A stretch of DNA of 64,000 nucleotides from Catonia carolina (taxonomy: Eukaryota; Arthropoda; Insecta; Hemiptera; Achilidae): contig JAQMRL010000001.1 of NCBI GenBank assembly GCA_035578175.1, forward strand, positions 53,467,553-53,531,552, given 5' to 3'. Each line of letters starts with the position of its first letter. Within the stretch, counting starts at the first letter, position 1. The notes under the pieces were generated by a model. It saw nothing but the letters and a program-made list of their open reading frames with translations, made no database searches and had not been told where the DNA came from. Made by a program: the position numbers and the translations under genes. Positions 10,552-22,650 of this stretch are shown piece after piece.

Positions 10552-11505
10552 TACTTCCTCTTGCCTATATGAATATATAGGAAAGCATTGTTTCCATGTC
10601 GATTTTTCGAAATCGAGTTTTCACCGTATCTACACGTTTTCAGACCTCCTGAATCCAAAAAAACATATTTTTAGCGATGGGTGTGTGTGCGCGCGCGCGC
10701 GCGCGTGTGTGTGTGTGTGAACTGAATATCTGAAGAACGGAACATCGTACGAACTTGAAACTTGGAACATAAGTTAGACACCACTACCGGACCCGACATG
10801 AACATTTTCATCAAAATCGGTCAACCGGAAGTAGTGGTTTATTCGTGTAATTTTTCACTTTTTTGCGATTTTCTCAAAAACGGGTCCTACGATTTTTTTA
10901 AAAATCGCCTGGTTTGACTAAATTTTTTATGCTCTACAAGATTGGGTAGGCGCCATCTCTGCTGAAATTCTTGGTGAGGCTGTTTTCACGTAAAACAAAT
11001 TGTTTTTTTAATATTGCGGCTTTAATATGCATTTTAGCGCATAAATTTAAACAATAAAAGTTGTAGAAAATTTAAAATTCTATATCTTTTATTTAAAACA
11101 CTTTTTGTTTAAGGCTTAGTTCAGCAGTAATTAGCGATTTTCTGTTTTTTTCTCACGAAAACGTGTGAAAAATCAATTTTTTTAAAGATTTCAGTCTTAT
11201 TATGCATTTTACGTCAAAAATGTCTTGACTAATCAAATTTATAGGAAATTAAAAGATCTACAACTTTTATTTAGAGCATTTTTCTCTGCAGAGCTTAGTT
11301 TAGCGTAAAAGAGTGATTTTTCGTATTTTTAAGCGAAACTGGTTGATTTTCATTTGCGTCTTTCACTCATGATTAAAATTAGGTTATGTTTTTTGAGGTT
11401 AGTTTTTTGTTTATTTTAAATGTTTTATTACTAATATTAGGTTATATTGTTCATTATTTGCATTGGGAAGAAAAAGTTGTGTGAGTGTTTCACACCAGAT
11501 TTTTA
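10552..11505 (+). mobile_element. FamA element copy 5, full length
   Basis: The best reference copy. The left end is TACTTCCTCTTGCCTATATG with the CCTATAT/ATATAGG hairpin; the right end is GAAGAAAAAGT then GTGTGAGTGTTTCACAC (11479-11495) and CAGATTTTT. Internal TATGCATTTTA motifs at 11026 and 11201 mark two homologous units 175 bp apart. A TG/CG tract lies at about 10677-10720. No open frame. Confidence 0.85.
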
Positions 11506-12614
11506 AAGCTTGTGGAAATTTATTGATATATTTTCTACCTGCATGAATAGTTATTTTGTTCAATTAGGTAATATAGTTTTGTGATTAGAAACAAAATTAT
11601 TAATTATGTATCTGGTGTTGTGACACAAGATACATTAAAATTCTGTAAAAAGCTATTTTTCTTTGCGTTCTTTATCATTTCAGTGATGTACAGAGAAATA
11701 ACTGCACGCAATTGAAGCTCCTTAAATAAAATTCCATTTGAGGTTAAGTGTTTAACTCCTACCATACTCGTAATACATTTTTTCTGAACATTAAAAACTT
11801 TCCATGTTACTTTGTGATGAATTACCCTAAAGTAGTATAATGGTTTTATTTCGTTGCTGTAACAACAAATAAAATATATTAACGTACGAATTTTGAGTTG
11901 CATGTTTACAGATTTTTAAGATTACTAAGAACCAATACAATCGATTTTTTTACATTTTGTGGTAATTTTTTTATCCGAGACCTCTTTCAAAAGGTTTGTT
12001 GAAATTGTTTTTTCTCCCGTTAAAGATTTTTGGATGGCCGAAAAATATTGAAATAATAATAGAGAAATAAATTTTTATAGGCTTTCTATTAGTGACGGTT
12101 TTTGAATTCTTATGATTCTGATTACCTTCCATTAAAAGAAAAGGTTGTTTATTGATTGTATTACTATTCCAAAACGCACTAGTATGCAGATTTCATAAGA
12201 ATACGTTTTCAGTTTAACCTAGAGCGAAAACTGCACTGCAACCATGTTAAAATTAAAAATTTAATGGTATTTCCCTAAATTGAAATAAATTGTTTGGATT
12301 TATCGCAAATTCTAGGACTTTTTAAAGTTTTCAAAAGCGGGTTAAACGATTCTAATTTAATTTTCCTAATTTCTGTTTGCAGGTTATTATGATAGCTCAG
12401 TGGTTATTATGATGGAGCTCGTATCTCTTGCAAAAAGTAATTTCGGATATATTGCCTTTAGTTGCAGCTTAGAATCATATTCTACGTTATAAATTTTAAA
12501 AGTTTTATTAAAACGGGACTAAAAGACTAACCATTATTTTTTCATTAGTAATATATTTAATACAATCGTTCCATCAATCAGTCCATTAATAGTCTGTAAT
12601 TTAACATTAAAATA
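11506..12614. other. Non-coding AT-rich tract
   Basis: No supported gene. A 99-codon minus-strand frame (11604-11903) shows no recognisable domain and overlaps nothing else, so it is not annotated as coding. Confidence 0.4.
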
Positions 12615-13519
12615 TAGGTGATTCAAAACTATACGGCAATCTCTTGGTATCTCATTCTATAGCTAAAAATAAAAAAAAAAGTTAATATAAACATATGCTT
12701 GAAAACGCGAGTTACGGCTAGCGAAAAATTTCACCTAGAACTCTGTACCCTCGGTGAAGTAAGGCCGTATAAAAATGTTAAAGGTAGTTACAAAGATACA
12801 AATACGATTGTTTCTTATATTTCTTAATCTGAAAAATTGAATAAAATTGGTTCCAGAGCTGTAAATGCAATACTTTCAGAGATATCTTACATAAAACACA
12901 AGAATTGGTGCAAAGAAATAACACATTTTTGTGTTTAACGTAAGATTAATTAATATCTAGGTTGGGAGTAACAGCTTGATCATTATCAGCTGTTACTCCC
13001 AACCTAATATTTTATGCAGTTACGAATGTGCGTCTTATGTGCGTCTGTTTTGATTTTAAATAAAGCGAAATTTCAATATCTATTATTCATTTTTTTCCTG
13101 AAAAATTCACTTGAATCTTTTCAGAATTAAATTTTCTACAAATTTATTTAAGAAAAAATACACTTTTATTTACCATTTATGGAAGTAATCTTACGTTAAA
13201 CACAAAAATGTGTTATTTCTTTGCACCAATTCTTGTGTTTTATGTAAGATATCTCTGAAAGTATTGCATTTACAGCTCTGGAACCAATTTTATTCAATTT
13301 TTCAGATTAAGAAATATAAGAAACAATCGTATTTGTATCTTTGTAACTACCTTTAACATTTTTATACGGCCTTACTTCACCGAGGGTACAGAGTTCTAGG
13401 TGAAATTTTTCGCTAGCCGTAACTCGCGTTTTCAGGCATATGTTTATATTTACTTTTTTTCTTATTTTTAGCTATAGAATGATATCCCAAGAGATTGCCG
13501 TATAGTTTTGAATCACCTG
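12615..13519. mobile_element. Foldback element with 334-bp inverted arms
   Basis: Left arm 12615-12948 and right arm 13186-13519 are reverse complements with only scattered mismatches and equal length. The outer ends read (T/C)AGGTGATTCAAAACTATAC and are flanked by TA on both sides (12613-12614, 13520-13521), as for Tc1/mariner-type elements. The 237-bp spacer contains a second inverted repeat (12958-12976 and 12988-13006, TAGGTTGGGAGTAACAGCT) with an 11-nt loop. No coding capacity; a long-arm MITE/foldback. Confidence 0.85.
12958..13006. repeat. Perfect 19-bp hairpin in the foldback spacer
   Basis: TAGGTTGGGAGTAACAGCT is followed, after 11 nt, by its exact reverse complement. It lies near the left edge of the spacer of the foldback element. 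Confidence 0.9.
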
Positions 13520-13574
13520 TATAATTATAATTAATTCACCACTTATCGCACTGTGTGGAGCGCATAAAGTGATG

Positions 13575-13830
13575 TGTTAGAGCTGTTACACACCAACGCT
13601 GCTGATACACGCCAACGCTGCTGAGCAGCGGTGCTAAAAACCCTTTCTCGCTGATGCTGCGCTGCAGTGGTACTCAATCGAATAGCCTCATTTTGCGGTA
13701 TGGATTCAGATGAAGAAGTTCTTGCTTTGGCTGTTTTGATAAAACATAAGTATAAACGGTGAAGACAAAGGAAATATTGGATATATCCTCTGTTACGTTC
13801 TAGAGCAATAATTTTTCAAATATTTTTTGG
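13575..13830 (+). pseudogene. PIF/Harbinger transposase N-terminal relic
   Basis: From an ATG at 13700 the reading is MDSDEEVLALAVLIKHKYKR, a TGA stop, then RQRKYWIYPLLRSRA. The basic stretch followed by K/R-Y-W-(I/V)-(Y/H)-P-L/I-x-x-x-R is the typical beginning of insect HARBI1-like (PIF/Harbinger) transposases. Upstream (13595-13640) is a repeat-rich, GC-rich leader with ACGCTGCTGAGCAGCGG, which could be part of a terminal repeat. The downstream catalytic domain is absent. Confidence 0.5.
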
Positions 13831-15175
13831 ACGCTTTCCTGTTTTTAATTCTATTATTGTAGTCAGCAGATGACGAATCCGACAGTGTTGAGTGGGATTC
13901 GATCTCCGTAATGAAAAGTTCAGTGCCGAAAGGCATAGCTGTTCACTTTACAAGTAAAAACTATTCACTTAATAACTTTTTATAAATTTTTTTGTTAAGG
14001 TCAGTTCACAAAATTTTAGAGAATACATCATCAACATCGTCTTTTCAATTGACTGTTGAACGTAAATTCGGTAAAAATGTGCAAGAGAATTGGTGAAGTT
14101 TTTCATATCATTTATTATCACACCTAGACCTGATAGTTTTTCCAAGGTGGACTGCCGATTAGGCTGTTACTGTAATTGTACCACTGATATCGTGATGGAT
14201 TTTTTTTAAATCCTCGTAATGTTTTCGGGTGGTTGTACATTGTTTTGTTATATTGATTTTATATCTACTGTATTTATATTTCGTGTATGTCGTGCGATCG
14301 AATGGTATTTAATTTATTTTTTACGTACAGCCTATCATAAAAACATATTTAAGAACAAGGTCAGTTCTATGTCGGTACTGCATGTTGATTATCATAAATC
14401 TATTTTAAGAATCTTAAATTGCAGTAAAATCGATAGAAAATATTTATCAGTTTTTATTTTTTGTTAAATTGGCATTATGGATTATTAATAGTAATCGAAC
14501 TTTTTAGTCAAGTATTTCTTTGGAGGACTAGAAGTATTAAAAATACAGAGATTGATGTATGTAATCGTAACTCATTTTTTTAAAAATATAATTGGATTAA
14601 AAATTATCTGAACTGATCTGAAACGAGAAATCCGTTTAAAATGTTTTTACATTAATTTCTTATACGCCGCGTTAATTAATTTTTATATCAGATCTGTTAA
14701 GTGTGCATTTTCAGACATCTTCAAATTTCTGTAATAACTTTTTAATTTATTGTGTAATAATATATAATTCAATATGTTCTGTTATTTTACGACGTAAAAC
14801 AACTTAAAAAAAATTTACCTGAAGTATTCTTGTACGTAATATACCGGCTCACTGCATATTGAAGTGAAAAACAAAATTCAATAAGTTCAAAATGGCTTTT
14901 TATTGCTTTTTATATTACTGTTCTCATCAAATGCTTGGTTATTAGTTTCCATGCCTAGTGGAGACTTTTTAATTATAGGCTACCTTTTAAGGCCATGGCT
15001 CGATAGGATTCGAGTCTCTGGGAGTTCCCGTTTTTCTTTCTATCTCAGTATCGTGGTGCCACGTAGAGGCGATCTAATTAATAAACGTTTTATAGAGTAA
15101 AATATATCTTTTTAAATTAAAAGTTTTTTACTTTTTTAAGGCCAGTTCACTAGTGATATCAAAAGTAGGATTACT
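13831..15175. other. Non-coding tract
   Basis: No supported gene. Downstream of the Harbinger relic a short open segment (about 13860-13950, reading DDESDSVEWDSISV) is not recognised. Frames at 14219 and 14903 look like chance frames. Confidence 0.35.
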
Positions 15176-15700
15176 GAAGCTAGCATGGCCTTTGAAATAA
15201 AAATAGCTTATTGACCACAAACATTGATTTACAGATCAAGAAAACCTTTTCTTAAAACACAATGTTTGGAGTATAGTATTGGAATATAGTATAGTAGTGG
15301 AGTATTGTACTGGAAAGGAACGCGGGTGATAGGGGTATAGAAAGAAAGAAGATAGTAGCTTTTGATATGTGGTGTTATAGGAAATTGTTAAAGATTAGGT
15401 GGGTGGACAAAATAAGTAATTTAGAGTTTCTTAGACGAGTAGATGAAAGAAGTATATGGAAATGCATTACCAAAAGAAAGTATAGGCTAGTGGGGCATAT
15501 CTTAAGACATCCAAGTATTGCTCTGTCAATAATGGAGGGTAATATTGAAAGAGTGAATTGTAGAGGTAGGCAAAGATTAGAATATATAAAGCAAATTACA
15601 AAAGATGTAGGGTTTTGCAAATATGTAGATAAGAAACGATTTGCGCAAGATAGACAGCTTGGAGAACTACATCTAACCAGTCGAGAGACTGACGACAAAA
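15176..15700 (+). mobile_element. LINE 3' fragment, RTE-like endonuclease/RT tail
   Basis: The frame at 15367-15744 reads MWCYRKLLKIRWVDK...LEFLRRV...LVGHILRH...CRGRQRLEYI, which is the conserved end of insect RTE-type 'endonuclease-reverse transcriptase' proteins. Upstream, with frameshifts, the segment KxFLKxxxWSxxLxxS corresponds to the region before the CxSETW motif. A near-identical copy lies at 42305-42805 and an inverted one at 49018-49363. All are 5'-truncated and lack the RT catalytic YADD. Confidence 0.7.
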
Positions 15701-15744
15701 AAGAAGGACAATTCTTTAATAAACAAATCATTATTAATCAGTGA

Positions 15745-17063
15745 CTCTATCGTTAATAGATTTTCTCAACATAAATAATATATGCAAATACATACTGAAG
15801 AATTAACATAAAAAGATTAAAGTAGGCTACTATATTTACAAAAATATTAAGTATGATTACAAATTATCACTAACAAATTACAGTTGTCTCTCAGTTATTA
15901 GGTATTTAGGCAATCACTACTTTTAAACCTTTAAAACCTTGTTCGTTAGTAGACTAAGGTTCGGCAATATCATTTATTTATAACTACTTATACTTACAGC
16001 TACACCTACTTTTAATTAATTAAAGTTATTTATAATAAAGCCTAAATAATAAATTAATAATTAACAAAATAGTACATTATTTTTAACAAACAATTTTTGC
16101 ACGATTAATGCTTTGGAATGTTTACGATAATTTTAACTACATATTATTGTACCCGAAAAATATTAAAACGTTCAGCTGTGTTGCACCACTGCGTAATCCA
16201 TAGTCAAATTTAAAGGAACATCATGAAAAATATGACATTATTATTATTATTATTATTAATTTAGTCAGCTTGCGATAAGCGTTTTCGGAGATGTCGGATA
16301 GCTAAGGCTGAATTCGATAATTTGGACAGAAAAATGATTTGCTTATTTTGTTACTTCGTCATTCTGCAAGGGTACAAATGTTGGTAACTTTTTAACAATT
16401 TCTTTCAACGTTTTTCTACTAAAGCTCGTTGTAATTTATAGAAAAGAAGGTGTTAGAGTAATTAATGCATGAATAATGTTTGTTAACAACGAAGGAATAA
16501 TTTTTTCTTCCAAATCCATATTAATAAGCCCAAAATTTTATTGAAATTTGCTTGTAGATGCTTGTACGGGCGGAATATAAATCATTGAAATCGTATTGCT
16601 ATGAACTAAATTATGGTTTTACTGATTTGTATAATTGATACAATAATACATCCTTCTATTATAACTCTCGGTCGCTTCTCCATTGTTTGTCACAATGTGG
16701 TATAATCATACCAACAAAGTTAATAGTTTATTTGCCATTGTAATTTACGTACGCAAACATAACAAACATAATAGTAATCCATACAAAATATATGTACAAA
16801 TAACTCGAATGTGTTCATTATTTCGTAGGAGTGGTTCACGAGTACAAGGCCAAGGTCATGTTACGCGCTGTTGCGCATTTCACTATTCGCGTCGTTCGTC
16901 ACACTCTACTACAAATCTGCGAATACTATATAGTAAGGTGTACTAAAAAAAAATCACCTCACTCGGTCGAAATCCAATACCGCAGACACGTCGTATAGCT
17001 GACTATGTCGAATCTCACGAGACAGTAGCAGTATAGTTTTTGTTTTGTTAGTAAATTTAATAG
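15745..17063. other. Non-coding tract with an ATT microsatellite
   Basis: AT-rich sequence; an (ATT)n run is at about 16231-16258. The 87-codon frame at 16683-16946 shows no domain. Confidence 0.4.
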
Positions 17064-18430
17064 TAGAGGAAAGGCACCAAAACCGACATACTATTTTGTT
17101 TTTGGTTGTATTTCAAGAACTGAATGGCACAAATTACATTTTGAATACATTAGTGTGTGCAGAATTTCAATTATGATTATTATCCGAGGTCAAATATAAC
17201 GTAACAAAATTACATTTTTCAGGACAAAAATTTTTATAACAATAAACCCAACTGGTGCGTATAAAAAATGGGTTCCTAAACCGACATACCACATACAACA
17301 CTATAAAACTATAGAAGAAAACCCAGTTAATGTATATTTAATATTTTATTGGACATTTTATTACGTAAATGATTATTGTTGTGATGAAAACGATATTTTA
17401 AATTAAAATAACAAAAGATAATATATTTTTTTACATTAAATTAATCTATTTACAAAAGTCAGAAATATAAATTTCATTTTCGTCGCATGCACACAAATTG
17501 TGAGCCTACTCATTATACATGACACATTTAATCCAGAGTTCCCCACTTTGATCATCGGAAAAACGTCTTTGACAGAATATACATGCATGTGTACCATCAG
17601 GGACAGTGAGTTGACCAATGTCTTCCGATGAACTATCTTCCCCACTAAGGTTGTCAGTGTACGGCTCTTTAAAAACATTTTCGTTTGTCTTTGAATTAGC
17701 ACTTTTACCACTTCCAAATCCAATGTTCTTTCACGCGAAGTAGGATTTTCTCTTCTTTCAGTAGCGCCACAAGTTTCTTGGGGTGCTTTTTCACCTTCAT
17801 TTTTATTTTTAGCATGTCTTTTCTCCATCAAAACATTTTTATACGGCGACGACGTTATAACAGTAGGCTCCGCAGCTTTGCGGCCTCTATTTGAACTTTT
17901 CTTTTTAGATATGGGAATGGGAAAAATTTGGTAAAGACTAATATCATAAGATATGGAAGGTCTTGATTCAAATGGGATATTTCATTTGGGTTTAGGGTAC
18001 CATAAAAATAACGGTATGTCGGTTTATGCACCCCGAAACGCATGTATGTCGGTTTAGGAACACAACAATACCTTTACTTAACCTTACATTTTACAAAAAC
18101 TGAAGTAATGAGCGCCGTATTAAATATGTAGTTTTAATCCAAATTTAATGTAGAATAAAACTGTGTATTTATAAATACATTACTCATCTTCCAATAATCA
18201 CGAAAAATTGTTCTTTTCAAAGTATAAACAATTCTGAGACGCCGCAAAAACAATAATCGCTCACAACAACCACAACACATTGTGAAATATGGTCAATGAT
18301 GCTTGCAAGGCATTATGGGATTGCAACGAATGTATTTCACTAATTACCTCTAGATGACAGGACTAATTGCTTAAAATAACCAAGTGTGTCGGTTTAGGGA
18401 ACCTATGTCAGTTTTGGAGCACTTCCTCTA
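17064..18430 (-). mobile_element. Pogo-like DNA transposon relic with repeated subterminal motifs
   Basis: Imperfect 26-bp terminal inverted repeats (17064-17089 TAGAGGAAAGGCACCAAAAC... and 18405-18430). TAATAG flanks both sides (17058-17063, 18431-18436); alternatively the palindromic TA at the very ends is the pogo-type TA duplication and the TAATAG match is chance. The motif AAACCGACATA or its reverse occurs about six times, at 17080, 17278, 18013, 18044, 18386 and 18404, clustered near both ends like transposase binding sites. The minus strand carries the 3' part of a transposase gene. Most of the DDE domain is deleted. Confidence 0.65.
17436..17960 (-). pseudogene. Pogo/jerky-type transposase C-terminus with PHD-like zinc finger, broken
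   Basis: Read on the minus strand: a basic, serine-rich segment (KKKSSNRGRKAA ... TSSPYKNVLMEK) typical of the region after the DDE domain, then acidic linker SGEDSSSED, then ACIFCQRRFSDD, GELWIKCVMYNE, a TAG stop where tryptophan is expected, AHNLCACDENE and DFCK plus stop. This is the C-x2-C ... W-x2-C ... (W)-x-H-x2-C ... C pattern of the PHD-like finger at the end of many insect pogo-type transposases. A frameshift near 17720 breaks the frame. The catalytic core is missing. Confidence 0.6.
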
Positions 18431-18436
18431 TAATAG

Positions 18437-19324
18437 ACGTCGAGAAATTTCACATGAATCATTACATACAAATTGGAACAATTAAATAATTACGCAAAAG
18501 TTTTTTAGCCAATATCTTGTACGTTGTTTACCGGGTAAATAAGATTTGTTCCAAAAATTAATAACTAAATTTACATAAAATATGAAAAGAATGGAGCAAG
18601 AACTTTACGACCTAAATCATTATTATACTTTAGTTACAGTGATCAGTATTTAGGATTCAGTAACAGAGTATAAAATTTACTATCTACTGTCTTCAGTCAG
18701 TTACTATCTTCATGGGTAGTCAAATCAAAAATCTGATCTGACATATTTTGATACATATAAATTACTACTTAACTCCCATACTACTGTATATAAAATAAAT
18801 AATTTTTCGTTACCTATAATTTGTGTAAAAAAGTTACCGCAACCCCTAATATAGGCTACTGTAAGTTTTCTCCAGATATACACGTTTTCAGATTCCCTTG
18901 TAGAATAGCAGTCTGTTTCATTGGATCGTTGATGTGAAGACTAAATAAATTCAATGCGTTGTTGAAAAGTTTAATAAATTATAAATTAATAATTTAAAAT
19001 AATTTTCCAAATAATTCATGATATTTCTAAATAAGATAAATAATAGACTATAAATCGAAAAGTTTAAAAGAAAATCTAAATCCAAATAATTGTATCAGAG
19101 GTTATAATATTCAAATTTAATCAAAGATGGGATCACGAAATTAAAGAAGTTACGATTCGTAATAAATATTTACAAGTAATTAAACAGATATTAAAAATAA
19201 ATAAGAACAACATACAGATAAGATTTTTTTTGACACTTTCAATTGAAATTTAGTATCTGTTATTATATTAAAACAACAATTTCTAAATGTGAAGCTAATG
19301 TTCCAAAACTTGATTTACCTGAAG
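18437..19324. other. Non-coding tract with a short FamA scrap
   Basis: A short piece near 18868-18900 (CCAGATATACACGTTTTCAG) resembles the left third of FamA. Otherwise no gene or repeat was recognised. Confidence 0.35.
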
Positions 19325-19715
19325 GAGCGTGGAGCCATCACCACAGTCCTACAGTTGGTCAAGAAGATCTCATGGCCAGAAGCGCTTTAAACGTCTGTGC
19401 TGAGCACCCGGTATCGTCCTAGTGTACATGTTTTGTATGAGAGGGTTGTCATGTAATTCAAATTTGTCATGCATCGTCTAATGTGGTTGTTTCGCGACAT
19501 CAAATTACGTATGGAATTTGTAAGTCTTTGTGCAACATTGAGTTTGTGATGTAAAAGGGGCATTGCGTTATCGTTCGTAGAATCTTGTTCTGAATCGCTT
19601 GTATACGTTTCGTGTGTGAAGGTTTAGCAGATCCCCAAAGTTGAATTCCATATGCCCAGATTGGTATTGAGACTGTCTTGTAGATTGTTAATAAGATTGA
19701 ATTTAGACAGATAAG
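19325..19715 (-). mobile_element. Jockey-type LINE 3' fragment
   Basis: Minus-strand translation gives IWAYGIQLWGSAKPSHTKRI, then QAIQNKILRTITQCPF, then after a frame disturbance LHKDLQIP-like sequence and a C-terminus of the form HRRLKRFWP.DLLDQ. This is the end of the reverse transcriptase ORF in jockey-clade non-LTR elements. It is 5'-truncated and has stops and frameshifts. Confidence 0.7.
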
Positions 19716-20317
19716 ATTGAATTTAAAATATGATTGTAGTACAAAAAAAATTACAAAGAAGGAAATTAAGAATTAAATAAAACTTATAAAACCAGATGCA
19801 ACAATGACGCCCTAAGCCCCATTTCATGGATGGAAGGGATCAACAACAAATGTACAACAGGCTACAAGGAAGATAATTAGTACCTAACGATTATTTTAAA
19901 TTGAATTGAGCTCTCAATACAATCTATTAAATTCATTATTTTACTTAAAAGAAACGTTTCTTGTATTTAAAATAATTTCTAAATTAACTTAGTAATTTCA
20001 GTAGTAGGATAAATGTGTCATCAATAATTAAAAATCAGTAATCAATTCAATTTTGTAACAGTTTTCAATTTGTTAAATTCATTCTATTTTCATTAGGCCT
20101 AAATATTTTCATTTTTGTTTCGATTTTTTTTTTAAATTTATTCATTACAGTAATTGGCAATTAACAACTGTTGCTGCAATTAAAGGTAACTTCTTAGTTA
20201 CAATAGTTTATGTAACCTCACGCACGTTACATAAATTTAGGCTTGCCCAACGTGTGGCAGTCTGTTTAGGTAACCGTGTCATCCTTAGCGTTTACCTTAC
20301 CGTTTAGGTACATCCTT
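19716..20317. other. Non-coding tract
   Basis: AT-rich sequence, no gene or repeat recognised. Confidence 0.4.
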
Positions 20318-21031
20318 AACCAAAAAAGAGATTTTTAGCGATTGGTCTGTGTGTATGTGAGAACGGAGTTGCGTACGATATTGAAACTTGAAACTTAAAT
20401 CATGCACCTCTACGGGATCCGACACGAAGATTTTCATCAAAATCGGTTGACCGGAAGTAGTAGTTTATTCGTGTAATTTTTCACTTTTTGCGATTTTCTC
20501 AAAAACGGCTTCTACGATTTTTTTTAAATCGTCTCATTTACTACATTTTTTATTCTCTACAAGATACGGTAAGCACCATGTCTGCTGAAATTCTTGGGAG
20601 GCCTGTGCTCTCGTAGAAAAAAATATTTTTTGTACGAAAAATTTATTTTTAATCAAAGTTGTAGAACAGTAATATCCTACAACTTTTATTTTAACTATTT
20701 CTTTTGTACAACGCTTAGTTTAGTGACAATGATTTTCTGCATTTTTTCATCAAAATCGGTAAAAAATTAATTTTTTAATATTGTGGTCTTAGTATGGATT
20801 TACGACAAAAATGTACGATTAAAGTTATAGGAAATGAAAAAATCTACAACTTTTCTTTCAAGCACTTTCTTCTACAGAGCTTAGTGTAGTAATAATTAAT
20901 GATTTTCCGTATTTTTAAGTTCTGCAGAGGTTGATTTTCATTTTGCGTCGTTCACTCATGATTAAAATTAGGTTATTGGTTTTATTATTAACATTGCCAA
21001 AAGAAACTCTGTGAGTGCTTCATATTTTTCA
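20318..21031 (+). mobile_element. FamA element copy 6, 5'-truncated
   Basis: Starts within the FamA segment CCAAAAAAGAGATTTTTAGC followed by GATTGGTCTGTG and runs through both internal units to a degraded right end (GCCAAAAGAAACTCTGTGAG). The TG tract is almost absent. The terminal hairpin is decayed. Confidence 0.75.
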
Positions 21032-21726
21032 ATTAAATAACAAAATTGAAATTACGGATATAGGCTTAGATAACTTTGTATGCCTACAAAGATAATTTAA
21101 AAACTACAAAAAGTCAAAAAAAGCCTACAATTGAATCAGAAAAACTAGTTATTGTAAAGAGAATTACAACACCTACAATAAGGAAATTATAAAATTAATA
21201 ATTTTCAATAAATATCCGAGAGAAAACCCGCCGGAAATTTAACACATGCACACCCTATTACAATCGAATGACGGAGGAGCCGATAGTGTTGAAGCGAAGC
21301 ATGCTCTCTCATTGGGCGTAGAGGTCAAATGAAGAACACACCGGCATCAATCTATCTAAAAAAAAAACTCGTGAAATTACGCAGCACTGCACATGGACTG
21401 GAAATAATAAGATCTATTTACTCGGCATACCTGACTACTCTTGGTTCAATTGTAGTCAGAAATCAATTTACAACAGCGTGTTTCTGCGTTCAAATTATAA
21501 CAAATGACTAACAGGTTTTGCAGAATATCGCACAGGAATCACAAATGTACAAATTTTAACAAAAAAAATCCCTTTCTATTACGTTACAGCGTAGAACTCT
21601 TTCAATAAAATTTTTTACAATTTTAAATCAGCACCAAGAAAGTAAAGTGCTCTACGACAATCTAGCTCACCACGGAGTGCACAATAAAATCATATCAACC
21701 CAATCAGGTACTTATACTTCCCAAAA
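21032..21726. other. Non-coding tract
   Basis: No supported gene; a 60-codon frame at 21329 has no recognisable features. Confidence 0.4.
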
Positions 21727-22650
21727 ATATGGTGTGAAACACTCACACGACTTTCTCTTGCCAATGCAATATAACCTCACATTAGTAATAAAGCATTAGA
21801 AATAACCAAAAACCTAACCTGAAAAACATAACCTAATTTTAATCATGAGTGAATGATGTGAAATGAAAACCAACCTTAGCTTGGCTTAACAATACGAAAA
21901 ATCACTCTTTGACGCTAAACTAGGCTCTGTAGAGTAAAATGCTTTAAATAAAATTTGTAGATCTTTTAATATCCTATAAATTTTATAATATAGGGTACTC
22001 TTTTGTCGTAAAATGCATACGACGGCCGAAATGTTAAAAAATCCATTTTTTACAGATTCTCACGTAGAAAAACAATCACTAATTACCGCTAAACTAAGCG
22101 TTATACAAAGAAATGTTAAGAATAAAAGTTATAGATTTTTAAATCTTCCACAACTTTTTGTACTTTTTTGCTCTAAAATTCATATTAAGGCCGCAATTTA
22201 AAAAAATACAATTTTCTTTTACGAGAGCACAGCCTCAAAAATTTCACCAGACATGGCGCTTATCCTATCTTGTAGAGCATAAAAAATGTAGTAAATGAGG
22301 CGATTTTAAAAAATAAACTTAGGAACCGTTTTTGAGAAAATCGCAATAAAGGAAAAAATTATACGAATAATCTACTACTTTCGGTTGACCGATTTTAATG
22401 AAAATGTTCGTATCGGGTCCTCTAGTAGTGCCTAACTTAAGTTTCCAGTTTTAACTTCGTACGATGAGGTATTTACGTTCTTGAGATATTTTGTTTACAC
22501 GCAATCATACACAGAGAAATCGCTAAAAACATGTTTTTTGGATTCAGGGTGTCTGAAACTTGTATATCCGGTGAAAACTTGATTTTGAAAAATCGACATG
22601 AAAACAGTACTTTCCTTTCTATATTGTATTCATATAGGCAAGAGAAAGTA
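21727..22650 (-). mobile_element. FamA element copy 7, full length, reverse
   Basis: Begins GGTGTGAAACACTCACACGA, then CTTTCTCTTGCCAATGCAAT; ends CATATAGGCAAGAGAAAGTA at 22650. This copy shows the undisturbed FamA sequence at the position where the palindromic mariner inserted in copy 1 (about 22175-22230). No coding capacity. Confidence 0.8.

Noticed and set aside
15367..15744. Host gene of 125 codons
   Set aside because: The sequence is the 3' end of an RTE-like LINE, present three times in the window with different breaks.
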